Assembly (NCBI GenBank): GCA_020073325.1
Contig: JAIQFJ010000009.1
Location: 1 to 35,490 of the forward strand
DNA: 35,490 nucleotides
Direction: 5' to 3'
DNA from: Terriglobia bacterium
GTDB taxonomy: Bacteria; Acidobacteriota; Terriglobia; Bryobacterales; Bryobacteraceae
A program made the translations under genes and the position numbers. Numbering within the stretch: the first letter of the stretch is position 1; each line of letters begins with the position of its first letter. Positions 18,287 through 27,279 of the stretch are shown here, one piece after another. The notes under the pieces are model-generated. The model saw only the letters and a program-made list of their open reading frames with translations. It ran no database searches and was not told the origin of the DNA.

Positions 18287-18495
18287 CAGGCGCGGGTCAG
18301 CAATAGCTGCTTTGCTTCCTCTAAGGCTTCGAGGGCGAGCGCTCGCGATACGGTTGGAAACCCTTCGAGGAAACTTTCGAGCGGTTCACCTGCCTCCAGA
18401 TAGTCGAACAGCGTCTTTACGGGCACACGAGTCCCGCGAAACACGGGAACGCCGTGCATGACTTCAGGGTCTCGCGTGATTGCGCCCACGACCAA
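18286..18495 (-). CDS. DUF433-like putative antitoxin
   Basis: ITRDPEVMHGVPVFRGTRVPVKTLFDYLEAGEPLESFLEGFPTVSRALALEALEEAKQLL. Confidence 0.88.
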   Translation of the reverse strand: MVVGAITRDPEVMHGVPVFRGTRVPVKTLFDYLEAGEPLESFLEGFPTVSRALALEALEEAKQLLLTRA

Positions 18496-18535
18496 TTATC
18501 GTCCTATTGTTTCCGTGATGTCGATAGAATTGTTT

Positions 18536-19042
18536 ATGGAAATCCGCGCACTCAATGAGTCCGACGCCGCCGCATGGTGGGATCTGCGGCTCGAAGCCTT
18601 GCAGAACGAGCCATTTGCGTTTAGCAAAGCTATCGATGAGCACCGTGCGACTCCGGTGGAAACCATCGCCACGCGCTTTCGTGATGCCGCGCCGACGACT
18701 TTGAATCTCGGCGCATTCGAAGACGGAAAACTTGTCGGCACGGCGACCTACATGCGGGAAGCGGGTGAAAAAGAGCGCCACAAAGGTCGTATCTACGCGG
18801 TCTACGTTTCCGCCGCCCATCGGGGGAAGCGCATCGGCAAGGCGCTGCTCGAAGGGTTGCTCGATTTTGCCAGGAGCGATGCAACACTCGATCAGGTGCT
18901 CATTTCGGTCGCGACCAGTCAGACCGCGGCCTGCGCGCTGTATGCTTCCCTCGGATTCGTGAAATACGGGACCGAACCGCGTGCGCTGAAGATCGGCGCG
19001 CATTACGTCGACGAGGATCATATGATCCTGCGGTTGAGGTAG
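18536..19042 (+). CDS. GNAT family N-acetyltransferase (paralogue of 3093-3602)
   Basis: IYAVYVSAAHRGKRIGKALLEGLLDFA; CALYASLGFVKYG; C-terminal HYVDEDHMIL shared with the first GNAT. Confidence 0.88.
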   Translation: MEIRALNESDAAAWWDLRLEALQNEPFAFSKAIDEHRATPVETIATRFRDAAPTTLNLGAFEDGKLVGTATYMREAGEKERHKGRIYAVYVSAAHRGKRIGKALLEGLLDFARSDATLDQVLISVATSQTAACALYASLGFVKYGTEPRALKIGAHYVDEDHMILRLR

Positions 19043-19306
19043 GCTCCGAGCGCACCCGCGGCCAATCGGCCGCACATTGAGATCGCCAGCAGCCACTGAA
19101 ACGAGATCCCCAACGGGATCAGCGAGGCGAGATCGACTGCACAGGCGGCGACGCCGATGCAAAATCCGTCGATCCATTTCTTCCCGAACCGCCACGCGGC
19201 GAGGAAGCTGAACAGCGCGCCGCCGACCGGGCCGGTCCACGCGCCGAGCCGCTCTGCGAACCGCTGATCGGCTCCGCTTTCATGCGGGCTGAATAAAGCG
19301 ACCAGC
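19018..19306 (-). pseudogene. 3' half of a split small membrane protein gene
   Basis: LVALFSPHESGADQRFAERLGAWTGPVGGALFSFLAAWRFGKKWIDGFCIGVAACAVDLASLIPLGISFQWLLAISMCGRLAAGALGAYLNRRII*; no start codon at the upstream end, which abuts the repeat at 19307; not in the supplied ORF track. Confidence 0.75.
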
Positions 19307-19552
19307 TACCCCGCTCATGGTCCTGTAGTCTGCTTTGCAAACTGAACCGAACGCGAGTGAGCGGCCCGTTCGCTTTCGAATTCGCCGGAACATCAGCGTG
19401 GGGCCGCTCGTCGAGCGGCGAGCCGGCAGCCATGCCGGCTGATGCCGATTCCTTCGTGCTCCGCGCCATCCGAGTCCTCACACCGGCGCAGGAGGCTCAA
19501 TGAGCTCCGCATCGTGATTGAAAGCCCACTCCGGCGATTCCGAAAGCGGCGC
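19307..19552. repeat. ~246-bp composite palindromic repeat, tandem copy 1
   Basis: TACCCCGCTCATGGTCCTGTAGTCTGCTTTGCAAACTGAACC... repeated at 19553 with few differences. Confidence 0.92.
19398..19441 (+). repeat. Double-hairpin REP-like element, copy C
   Basis: GTGGGGCCGCTCGTCGAGCGGCGAGCCGGCAGCCATGCCGGCTG. Confidence 0.85.
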
Positions 19553-19767
19553 TACCCCGCTCATGGTCCTGTAGTCTGCTCTGCAAACTGAACCGCGAAC
19601 GCGAGTGAGCGGCCCGTTCGCTTTCGAATTCGCCGGAACATCAGCGTGGGCCGCTCGTCGAGCGGCGAGCCGGCAGCCATGCCGGCTGATGCCGATTCCT
19701 TCGTGCTCCGCGCCATCCGAGTCCTCACACCGGCGCAGGAGACTCAATGAGCTCCGCATCGTGATTG
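19553..19767. repeat. ~246-bp composite repeat, tandem copy 2 (3' truncated)
   Basis: Same sequence as 19307-19521, diverging after GCATCGTGATTG. Confidence 0.9.
19646..19688 (+). repeat. Double-hairpin REP-like element, copy D
   Basis: GTGGGCCGCTCGTCGAGCGGCGAGCCGGCAGCCATGCCGGCTG. Confidence 0.85.
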
Positions 19768-19811
19768 CGACACTGAAAGCTCCCCGGGCAGCGATCCCCC
19801 ACGACACGCCG

Positions 19812-20630
19812 CTAGCCTTGCCGCAGCGATTTTGCCGCCGCTGCGGCTCGTTCGAATTCTTTTTCGATCGCTTTCGATTGCAGTTGCTTTCGCAGATCCT
19901 GCAAACGATCGATGAACGCGGCCAGCGCGGCGTCGATCGAACCCCGGTTCGTCGAAAAAATGTCGCGCCAGATTTCATACGGGCTCAAGGCGAGGCGCGT
20001 CAGATCGATGGCGGCTGGTCCGACGACCTGCGCGGCTCCGGGTTCGGCGGCGATCGAAGCGGCCAGCGCGGTCGAGATGAGTTGCGGCAGATGCGACGTC
20101 AGCGCCACCAGGCGATCGTGCTCCTCAGCGTCGAGAATCACGACGCGCGCGCCCATGCGCTTGATCCAGCGCTCGAGATCGGCGTCGGGCGTTGTGAGGA
20201 TGTAGGGGCGTCCTTTGAAAAGTCCCGCTTCGGCTTCGGCGACGCCGCGCGTCTGTTTGCCGGCCATGGGATGGCCGCCGATGAATCGCCCGCGGCGAAT
20301 CCGCTTGGCGGCGCGCGCGACGATGGCGGACTTCGTGCTGCCGGCGTCCGTGATCAGGGTGCCGGGGTAGACATGCGGATCGATCTCATCGAGCGTCTGC
20401 AGAATGCGTTCGATGGGTTGGGCGAGATAGATGAGATCGGATTGCCCGGCGGCGTCGCGCAAGGGCATGGCTTCGTCGATCACGCCGTGGGCGAGCGCGG
20501 CTTTCACCGTGTCGGGCGAGCTGACGCCAATGATTTTGCCCTTGAATCCGGCGCGGCGCAGAGCGAGTGCAAAGGATCCGCCGACGAGGCCGACTCCGAC
20601 GACGCTCACGACTGACCAGGTCTTCGCCAT
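19812..20630 (-). CDS. tyrA: Prephenate dehydrogenase
   Basis: VVSVVGVGLVGGSFALALRRAG; VITDAGSTKSAIV; FIGGHPMAGKQTRGVAEAEAGLFKGRPYILT. Confidence 0.92.
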   Translation of the reverse strand: MAKTWSVVSVVGVGLVGGSFALALRRAGFKGKIIGVSSPDTVKAALAHGVIDEAMPLRDAAGQSDLIYLAQPIERILQTLDEIDPHVYPGTLITDAGSTKSAIVARAAKRIRRGRFIGGHPMAGKQTRGVAEAEAGLFKGRPYILTTPDADLERWIKRMGARVVILDAEEHDRLVALTSHLPQLISTALAASIAAEPGAAQVVGPAAIDLTRLALSPYEIWRDIFSTNRGSIDAALAAFIDRLQDLRKQLQSKAIEKEFERAAAAAKSLRQG

Positions 20631-20681
20631 GTCAGAGTCGTTGAAGCCCGGCCTGACGGCCACGGCTGCGGCGCACGCGGC

Positions 20682-21695
20682 TCACGCGGTTCTCCCGACA
20701 GCCGCCGCGATCGCGCGGATTTGCTGCATCATTTCGGCGAACTGCGCGGGCGTCACCGTTTGCGCGCCGTCGCTCATCGCTTTATCGGGATCGGGATGAA
20801 CTTCGACAATGAGCCCGTCCGCTCCGGCGGCCACGGCGGCTCGCGCGAGCGGCAGCACCAGGTCGCGGCGCCCGGTGCCGTGCGACGGATCGCCGACCAC
20901 CGGCAGATGCGACAGTTTTTTCAGCACGGGAATCGCCGAGATATCCATGGTGTTTCGCGTATACGTCTCGAACGTGCGGATCCCGCGCTCGCACAGGATC
21001 ACTTCGTAGTTTCCGCCGCTCATGATGTATTCGGCCGCCAGCAGCAGTTCCTCGATAGTCGCGGACTGGCCGCGTTTCAGTAAGACCGGCTTACGTGTTT
21101 TGCCCACCTCGCGCAGCAAATTGAAATTCTGCATGTTCCGCGCGCCGATCTGCAGAATGTCGGAATACGTGAGCAGCATCGAAAGCTGCGTGTGGTCCAT
21201 CACCTCGCTGACCACCAGCAGGCCGCGGCGATCGGCGGCGGTCCGCATCAGCTTGAGGCCTTCTTCGCCCAGGCCCTGGAAGCTATAAGGCGAGGAGCGC
21301 GGCTTGAACGCTCCGCCGCGCATGATCTGCGCGCCGTGCGACGCGACGATTTCGGCGACCTTCTCGATCTGCTCGCGCGATTCGACGCTGCACGGACCGG
21401 CCATCGTGACCACGTGCGTCCCGCCGATTTCGACCTTGCCGATCTTGATCACCGTTCCTTCGGGCTTCCAGTGCCGCCCGGCCAGCTTGTACGGCGAGAC
21501 GATGCGATGGCATTCCTTGACGCCGTCCATCACCTCGAAATCGTGCGGATCCATCTCGTCGATGGGCCCCACGCCGCCGAGCACGGTGTGCATCACGCCG
21601 GTGGAGCGATGCACGGTGAAGCCGAGCGTGACCAGACGGTCGATGACGGACTGAATCTGTTCTTCGGTCGCGCCCTGCTGCATGACGACTAACAT
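20682..21695 (-). CDS. aroF: 3-deoxy-7-phosphoheptulonate synthase (DAHP synthase with N-terminal regulatory domain)
   Basis: [135 protein letters not shown]. Confidence 0.95.
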   Translation of the reverse strand: MLVVMQQGATEEQIQSVIDRLVTLGFTVHRSTGVMHTVLGGVGPIDEMDPHDFEVMDGVKECHRIVSPYKLAGRHWKPEGTVIKIGKVEIGGTHVVTMAGPCSVESREQIEKVAEIVASHGAQIMRGGAFKPRSSPYSFQGLGEEGLKLMRTAADRRGLLVVSEVMDHTQLSMLLTYSDILQIGARNMQNFNLLREVGKTRKPVLLKRGQSATIEELLLAAEYIMSGGNYEVILCERGIRTFETYTRNTMDISAIPVLKKLSHLPVVGDPSHGTGRRDLVLPLARAAVAAGADGLIVEVHPDPDKAMSDGAQTVTPAQFAEMMQQIRAIAAAVGRTA

Positions 21696-21712
21696 TGGTT
21701 GATTGGCTCCTT

Positions 21713-21871
21713 TGACCCCGCCATCACGAGTCTGTGTGAAAACTGAACGTTCGCCGCTTCCTGCGGTCGCGGTTCATTGCCGGCATCCCGCTGAATCAGC
21801 CGTTTAAGGAACCGCGACCGCAGGAAGCGGCCGGCGCCGATCATTTTCACACAGACTCGTAAGGGCGGGGC
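21713..21871. repeat. Long foldback element (~60-bp arms) between the DAHP synthase and chorismate mutase genes
   Basis: Left arm 21713-21776 TTGACCCCGCCATCACGAGTCTGTGTGAAAACTGAACGTTCGCCGCTTCCTGCGGTCGCGGTTC; right arm 21809-21871 is its approximate reverse complement. Confidence 0.85.
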
Positions 21872-21903
21872 TTGCTCGCGCGAAAACAGAGATACACGGG
21901 GAA

Positions 21904-21928
21904 AGCCCCGGCAGTCATGCCGGGGGCT
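21904..21928 (-). terminator. Strong GC hairpin downstream of the chorismate mutase gene; possible terminator or REP-like hairpin
   Basis: AGCCCCGGCAGTCATGCCGGGGGCT; on the minus strand followed by TTTCCCC, only a short U tract. Confidence 0.4.
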
Positions 21929-21939
21929 CGTGCACTCAC

Positions 21940-22239
21940 TCACGATTTCCCCCCATCGATCCGCATCTTTTGCAGGCTGCGCATTTCGTCGATGATTCGC
22001 TCGAAAATCCGCTGCGCCGCCGCGACGCTCAGCGGTCCACGATTGTTTTCCGAAATATTGCGAAAAACGTCCTGTTCACGCTTGGGCTCGTAGACGGGAA
22101 AATTCACGGCCTGTTTGACGCGGCCGATCTCTTCCACCACGCGCGTGCGGCGGTTCAGAGTTTCGAGAAGCTCGCGATCGATCGCATCGATCTCATCGCG
22201 AAATTTCGCGAGAATCGCGAGCGCTTCTTCCGGAGTCAT
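21940..22239 (-). CDS. Chorismate mutase (AroQ type)
   Basis: LAKFRDEIDAIDRELLETLNRRTRVVEEIGRVKQAVNFPVYEPKREQDVFRNI. Confidence 0.9.
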   Translation of the reverse strand: MTPEEALAILAKFRDEIDAIDRELLETLNRRTRVVEEIGRVKQAVNFPVYEPKREQDVFRNISENNRGPLSVAAAQRIFERIIDEMRSLQKMRIDGGKS

Positions 22240-22997
22240 CCGTCGATCCCTTTGCGCAGCGAACGCGCGAAACCTTCGAGATCGCCGCCCTGTTCGATGA
22301 TGCGGACGAAGGCGCTGCCGACGACGATTCCATCGGCGAGCTGCGCGACGTCGTGCGCCTGCTCCGGAGTCGAAATGCCGAACCCGACGGCGAGCGGCAG
22401 TTTTGTTTCGGCGCGCATGGAGTTCACCAGCGGCGCGACGGAGTTCGAAAGCTCCGCTCGTTCCCCGGTGACGCCGGTGCGCGACACGAGGTAGACGAAT
22501 CCGGTCGAGTATTCGCCGACGAGTTTTAAGCGCTCAGGCGTCGAGGTCGGTGCGGCGAGGAAGACGGTGTCAAGCCCGGCTTTGCGCATCGCGGCCACGT
22601 AAGGCGATGCTTCTTCGACGCTGAGGTCGGTAAGCAGGCAGCCGTCGATGCCGGCGGCTTTGGCGTCGCGTGCGAGCGCGTCGAGTCCGTAGCGCAGGAT
22701 CGGATTCAAATAAGTGAATAGCAGTAAGGGAATCTGCGATTTCTCGCGGATCTTTTTCGCGATCTCGAGGACTTTCTTTACCGTAGTGCCGGCTTTGAGG
22801 GCGCGGTCGGCCCCGCGCTGGATCACCGGCCCGTCGGCGATCGGGTCGGAAAACGGCACGCCGAGTTCGATGAGATCGACACCGCCGCGCTCGAGCGCCG
22901 CAACGAATTCGGGCGTCTTTTCGGGCGTCGGATCGCCGGCCGTGATGTAAGCAATCAGAGCCTTGCGGCCGTTAAACGTGGACTGGATTCTGCTCAT
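22236..22997 (-). CDS. trpA: Tryptophan synthase alpha chain
   Basis: [58 protein letters not shown]. Confidence 0.96.
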   Translation of the reverse strand: MSRIQSTFNGRKALIAYITAGDPTPEKTPEFVAALERGGVDLIELGVPFSDPIADGPVIQRGADRALKAGTTVKKVLEIAKKIREKSQIPLLLFTYLNPILRYGLDALARDAKAAGIDGCLLTDLSVEEASPYVAAMRKAGLDTVFLAAPTSTPERLKLVGEYSTGFVYLVSRTGVTGERAELSNSVAPLVNSMRAETKLPLAVGFGISTPEQAHDVAQLADGIVVGSAFVRIIEQGGDLEGFARSLRKGIDG

Positions 22998-24186
22998 CGA
23001 GTTCAGGAAGATTTTCGCGATAGATGTCGGTATCTTTGTCGCCGCGCCCGGAAAGATTGACGACGTACAGCTCGCCCTTCGCGGCCGGCGCGCGGCGGAT
23101 CGCTTCGGCCACGGCGTGCGCGGATTCGAGCGCGGGAATAATGCCTTCTTTGTGCGCCAGCGTCATGGCGGCGTTCAAAGCTTCTTGGTCGCCGACCGAG
23201 GTGTATTCGGAGCGATGCTGATCGTGCAGCCAGGCGTGTTCCGGGCCGACCATGGCGTAATCGAGTCCAGCGGAAACCGAATGCGTCAGCGCGACCTGTC
23301 CGTCTTCGTTCTGCAAAACGTAGCTGTGCGCGCCGTGCAGGACGCCCGGGGAGCCGCCCGAGAATCGCGCGGCGTGTTCGCCCAGGCGGTCGCTGTGGCC
23401 GCCGGCTTCGATGCCGATCAGTTTGACTTTCTCGTCGCCGATAAAGGCGTGGAACATGCCGATGGCGTTCGAGCCTCCGCCGACGCAGGCGAAGATCGAA
23501 TCGGGCAGGCGGCCTTCGCGCTTCAGAATTTCTGCGCGCGTTTCTTCGCCGATCACGCGATGAAAATCGCGCACCATCAGCGGATACGGATGCGCGCCCA
23601 GCGCGGAGCCGAGCAGGTAGTGCGTCGAGTGAACATTCGTGACCCAGTCGCGCATCGCCTCGCTGATCGCGTCTTTGAGAGTCCGGCTGCCGTTGGTCAC
23701 GGGCACGACCTTCGCGCCGAGCATCCGCATGCGAAACACGTTCAGCCGCTGCCGCCGCATGTCTTCTTCGCCCATGTAGACCGTGCAATCGAGGCCGAAC
23801 AGCGCGCAAACGGTCGCGCTGGCGACGCCGTGCTGACCGGCGCCGGTCTCGGCGATGATGCGCTTCTTGCCCATGCGAACCGCGAGCAGCGCCTGGCCGA
23901 GACAATTATTGATTTTATGCGCGCCGGTGTGAAGCAGATCCTCGCGCTTGAGGTAAATCTTTGCTCCGCCAAGCGATTCGCTCAAGTGTTTGGCGTGATA
24001 GAGCGGCGTCGGACGGCCCGCGTAGTTGTGAAGCAGGTCGCCCAGTTCGGCTTGAAATTTCGGATCGGCCGAAGCTTCGCGATAGGCGTGCTCGAGTTCT
24101 TCGAGCGGAGCCATCAAGACTTCAGGAACGAAGCGGCCGCCGTAAGGACCGAAGTGACCGGTCGAGTCAGGCTGCGAAATCATCAT
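22972..24186 (-). CDS. trpB: Tryptophan synthase beta chain
   Basis: [61 protein letters not shown]. Confidence 0.97.
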   Translation of the reverse strand: MMISQPDSTGHFGPYGGRFVPEVLMAPLEELEHAYREASADPKFQAELGDLLHNYAGRPTPLYHAKHLSESLGGAKIYLKREDLLHTGAHKINNCLGQALLAVRMGKKRIIAETGAGQHGVASATVCALFGLDCTVYMGEEDMRRQRLNVFRMRMLGAKVVPVTNGSRTLKDAISEAMRDWVTNVHSTHYLLGSALGAHPYPLMVRDFHRVIGEETRAEILKREGRLPDSIFACVGGGSNAIGMFHAFIGDEKVKLIGIEAGGHSDRLGEHAARFSGGSPGVLHGAHSYVLQNEDGQVALTHSVSAGLDYAMVGPEHAWLHDQHRSEYTSVGDQEALNAAMTLAHKEGIIPALESAHAVAEAIRRAPAAKGELYVVNLSGRGDKDTDIYRENLPELDEQNPVHV

Positions 24187-24755
24187 GTTGGTATTTCCCG
24201 AGCTGCGGCGATGAAGCGCCGCACCTTTTCGTGATCTTTGATTCCCGGAGCGGATTCGAGGCCGGAGCTGGCGTCGACGCCCCAGGGCTGTGCGATGCGG
24301 ATCGCCTCCCGGACGTTCGAATCGTTCAGTCCGCCGGCGATCATAATCTTTTTTCCGTGCGCCCGTGCGATGCTCCAGTCGAACGAAACGCCGTTGCCGG
24401 AGCTGTCGAGAAAAAGCGCCTCGCAGGATCCGGTGCTGAGCGCGATGCCGCCGTGTTCGGGAATCCGCACCGCTTGCCAGATGCGGAGGGTGCGCGGATT
24501 GACCTGCGATGCGCCGTAGATTTGAGCCACGTCGAGTTCGCCTTCCTTCATCGCCCAGTGCACGTATTCCGGATCTTCGTTGACGAATACGCCGACTTTC
24601 CAGAGTTTGAGACCCTGGCAGAGCTCGCGTGCGCGTTCCGGAGTAACATAGCGCGGGCTGGGCTTATAGAAGATGAAACCGATGGCGTCCGCGCTGGCAT
24701 CGGCCGCGGCCTCGGCGTCTTCGCGTCGGGTGATTCCGCAGACTTTGACGATCAT
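24183..24755 (-). CDS. trpF: Phosphoribosylanthranilate isomerase
   Basis: [64 protein letters not shown]. Confidence 0.95.
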   Translation of the reverse strand: MIVKVCGITRREDAEAAADASADAIGFIFYKPSPRYVTPERARELCQGLKLWKVGVFVNEDPEYVHWAMKEGELDVAQIYGASQVNPRTLRIWQAVRIPEHGGIALSTGSCEALFLDSSGNGVSFDWSIARAHGKKIMIAGGLNDSNVREAIRIAQPWGVDASSGLESAPGIKDHEKVRRFIAAAREIPT

Positions 24756-25525
24756 TGCAACGCTCGCAGGGCGGCCGAAGGATCGGGGGATTTCATCAGA
24801 TGCTCGCCGACGAGGAATGCCTGGAAGCCCGCCGCGCTTAATTTTTCGACATCGGCGCGGGAATGGATTCCGCTTTCGGCCACCTTGAGAATCGACGCGG
24901 GAATCTTTTCGGCGAGGCGGAGAGAAGTTTCGAGATGAACTTCGAAGGTGCGCAAGTCGCGGTTGTTGACACCAACGATTTCCGCACCGGATGCGAGCGC
25001 GGCGTCGAGTTCGGAAGCATCGTGAACTTCGACCAGAGCGGCCATTTTGAATCGTGCCGCGAGTTCGCGGAAACGGCGCATTTCGGACTCATCGAGGAGG
25101 GCGGCGATCAGCAGAATCGCGTCGGCGCCATGGGCCGCGGCTTCGATGACGTGCGCCTCGTCAATCGTAAAATCCTTGCGAAGGACCGGAATCGCGACCG
25201 CGGCGCGGGCAGATTCGAGATCGGCCAGGCTGCCCTGGAAAAAATCGCGGTCGGTGAGGACGCTGAGCGCGGCGGCGGCGGTGTACTGCCGCGCAATCGC
25301 GGCCGGATCGAAATTTTCGGCAAAAACGCCCTTACTCGGAGACGCTTTCTTGATTTCGGCGATGATCGCGGGCTTTTTCGCGGCCAGCGCGGCGCGGAAA
25401 TCGCGGCGCTCCATCCTGCCGGCGGCGCGGCGTTCCAGATCCGCCAGACGTTCGCGGACAGAGCTCAGGTCGCGACGCTTCTGGTCGACAATTCGGGCCA
25501 GGATGTCGGGTACGGCTTTGACCAT
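24752..25525 (-). CDS. trpC: Indole-3-glycerol phosphate synthase
   Basis: IIAEIKKASPSKGVFAENFDP; LSVLTDRDFFQGSLADLESAR; VLRKDFTIDEAHVIEA; VGVNNRDLRTFEV. Confidence 0.96.
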   Translation of the reverse strand: MVKAVPDILARIVDQKRRDLSSVRERLADLERRAAGRMERRDFRAALAAKKPAIIAEIKKASPSKGVFAENFDPAAIARQYTAAAALSVLTDRDFFQGSLADLESARAAVAIPVLRKDFTIDEAHVIEAAAHGADAILLIAALLDESEMRRFRELAARFKMAALVEVHDASELDAALASGAEIVGVNNRDLRTFEVHLETSLRLAEKIPASILKVAESGIHSRADVEKLSAAGFQAFLVGEHLMKSPDPSAALRALQ

Positions 25526-25538
25526 GTGCGGGAAATAT

Positions 25539-26114
25539 TCATGTTAACATCACCCGCACGCGGATCTCAGCCGATGGATCGACGGACACCTGGAGCGATC
25601 CGCCGAAAGATTCGGCCACGCGCCGCGCACCCTGGATGCAGAGCGTGGAACCGGGGCCCAGCGACGCTTCGGAGCGCCCATGGGCGGCGCAGGAAAATTC
25701 GAGGCAACCGGGCTGGATCCGCAAGGCGGCGGTCGGCGGAAACTGGCGGAACAGGATGACCAGATTTTCCACCAGCGCGCGCAGAAGCGGCGCGTCGGCT
25801 CGAACGGCCGGAAGCGGATCGGCAAATTGGACATCAAAGCCGGCAAGTTCGATCTCGCCGACGAGGTCGCGCAAATCGACGTCCTCACGCTGCCCGGGAA
25901 GCGGATCGGCGATGAACTGGCCGCTGGTCAGCATCCAGTTGGATTGCTCGACAAGAAGCTGGATACGGTCGAGCTGCTCATGGACCTTTTGCTCCTCGGG
26001 AAGGATGAGCGTCAGATAGTAGGCGATCGATTCGATGGTGCTGAGCGGCTGCCGCAGCTCGTGCGCCAGGACGCGCATCAGGTCGTCGGAAGGAGCCGGG
26101 GCGGCGTCGGCCAT
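25539..26114 (-). CDS. Histidine kinase-like protein (HisKA dimerisation helix, degenerate or absent ATP lid)
   Basis: LMRVLAHELRQPLSTIESIAYYLTLILPEEQKVHEQLDRI phosphoacceptor H box; weak N box (LLRALVENLVILF), no recognisable DxGxG. Confidence 0.75.
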   Translation of the reverse strand: MADAAPAPSDDLMRVLAHELRQPLSTIESIAYYLTLILPEEQKVHEQLDRIQLLVEQSNWMLTSGQFIADPLPGQREDVDLRDLVGEIELAGFDVQFADPLPAVRADAPLLRALVENLVILFRQFPPTAALRIQPGCLEFSCAAHGRSEASLGPGSTLCIQGARRVAESFGGSLQVSVDPSAEIRVRVMLT

Positions 26115-26122
26115 GGGTGTTT

Positions 26123-26152
26123 GTTATACCGCCTCGCACGAGTGCGCGTCAA
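26123..26152 (-). promoter_or_regulatory. Candidate sigma70-type promoter for the kinase-like gene and trpCFBA, with an inverted repeat in its spacer
   Basis: Minus strand TTGACG-N18-TATAAC; CGCAC-GA-GTGCG at 26135-26146 lies between the two hexamers. Confidence 0.6.
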
Positions 26153-26598
26153 CTTAATCTCGACCGGACGCGTTCGCTGAGGGCTTTGCCGTCGACGCGC
26201 TTACCCGCAAGTTTCGCCTGCGCGGCTTTCATGACGACGCCCATTTGCTTGAGCGACGGATTCGGCGTCTCCGCGATGGCCGCGGCAATGGCGGCGTCGA
26301 TCTCCGCATCGGTGGGCGCGGCGGGCATGTAGGATTCGACCAGTTTCAGCTCGTTTTCTTCTTTTTCGGCGAGCTCGGGACGGTTGCCTTTGCGAAACAT
26401 GTCGGCCGCTTCGCGGCGCTGCTTGATCAGCGTGGTGAGGATCTGCAGCTCGACCGATTCGTCGATAGGTTTGGCGGGATTGTCGACCTTGTACTTCATC
26501 AGCGCGGCCTTGATCATGCGCAGAGCGTCGAGCCGCGATTGTTCGCTGGCCTTCATCGCGGCGGTCATGTCGTGTTGGATCTGATCGAGAAGCGGCAT
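26149..26598 (-). CDS. GatB/YqeY domain protein
   Basis: MPLLDQIQHDMTAAMKASEQSRLDALRMIKAALMKYKVDNPAKPIDESVELQILTTLIKQRREAADMFRKGNRPELAEKEENELKLVESYMP. Confidence 0.93.
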   Translation of the reverse strand: MPLLDQIQHDMTAAMKASEQSRLDALRMIKAALMKYKVDNPAKPIDESVELQILTTLIKQRREAADMFRKGNRPELAEKEENELKLVESYMPAAPTDAEIDAAIAAAIAETPNPSLKQMGVVMKAAQAKLAGKRVDGKALSERVRSRLS

Positions 26599-26654
26599 TG
26601 GAGTCTAGTTTAAACAATCGCGAGAATTTTGGGCCGCAGCGAGCAGTAGATCCA

Positions 26655-26943
26655 TTGCGGACCGAATTTCAATTCGATTGGGACCAAGACAATCTTGATC
26701 CACATCGCTCGGCACGACATCACGGCGGCCGAATTCGAACACCCGCGGGAAGCGGATCCACTTGACATGGGGTACGACTTTATCGACGGCGAGCATCGTT
26801 GGATCGAGGTCGGGCACACGCGCGCTGTTCGCGTGATCGTTTTGGTCTGGACCCTCCGAGGATCGATCGTCCGGCCCGTCACGGCTTGGCAGGCACCGCG
26901 AAAACGAACGATCGCATATCTTAAACTGAAAGGGCTGACATGA
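26655..26943 (+). pseudogene. BrnT-like toxin with a single-nucleotide frameshift near codon 16
   Basis: Frame 1: (TTG)RTEFQFDWDQDNLD, then one extra base near 26700, then HIARHDITAAEFEHPREADPLDMGYDFIDGEHRWIEVGHTRAVRVIVLVWTLRGSIVRPVTAWQAPRKRTIAYLK. Confidence 0.65.
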
Positions 26944-27263
26944 AAAAGTTGTCTCCTCCGAAATTCGCTAACGAAACCGAGGAAGCCGATTGGTGGTACG
27001 CGAATCGAAGGGCCGTCGAGGCAAGGCTTTTTGAGGCAATCCGTAACGGCACCGCCGGACGCGGGGCGCCACTTCGACTGACCCGCGAGGCTCTGGCGAT
27101 CGAAGAAGTCGCGCTTCCGATCGCGGAGCTCGACCGTGCGCGGGAACTCTGCGCGAAAAAGAAGATCGATTACCGGACCTATCTGAAGAACCTTCTTCAC
27201 GACGCGCTCGATCGCGAGGAAGCGGCCGCCAAAAAATCTCGCACGGGTCGAACTGCGCGATAA
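26940..27263 (+). CDS. CopG/BrnA-like antitoxin
   Basis: PPKFANETEEADWWYANRRAVEARLFEA...DYRTYLKNLLHDALDREE; ATGA overlap with the toxin reading frame. Confidence 0.8.
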   Translation: MKKLSPPKFANETEEADWWYANRRAVEARLFEAIRNGTAGRGAPLRLTREALAIEEVALPIAELDRARELCAKKKIDYRTYLKNLLHDALDREEAAAKKSRTGRTAR

Positions 27264-27279
27264 TTGGGAGGTAACTCCC

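Noticed and set aside
22963-24234. 423-aa plus-strand ORF
   Set aside because: Antisense shadow of trpB, which is unambiguous.
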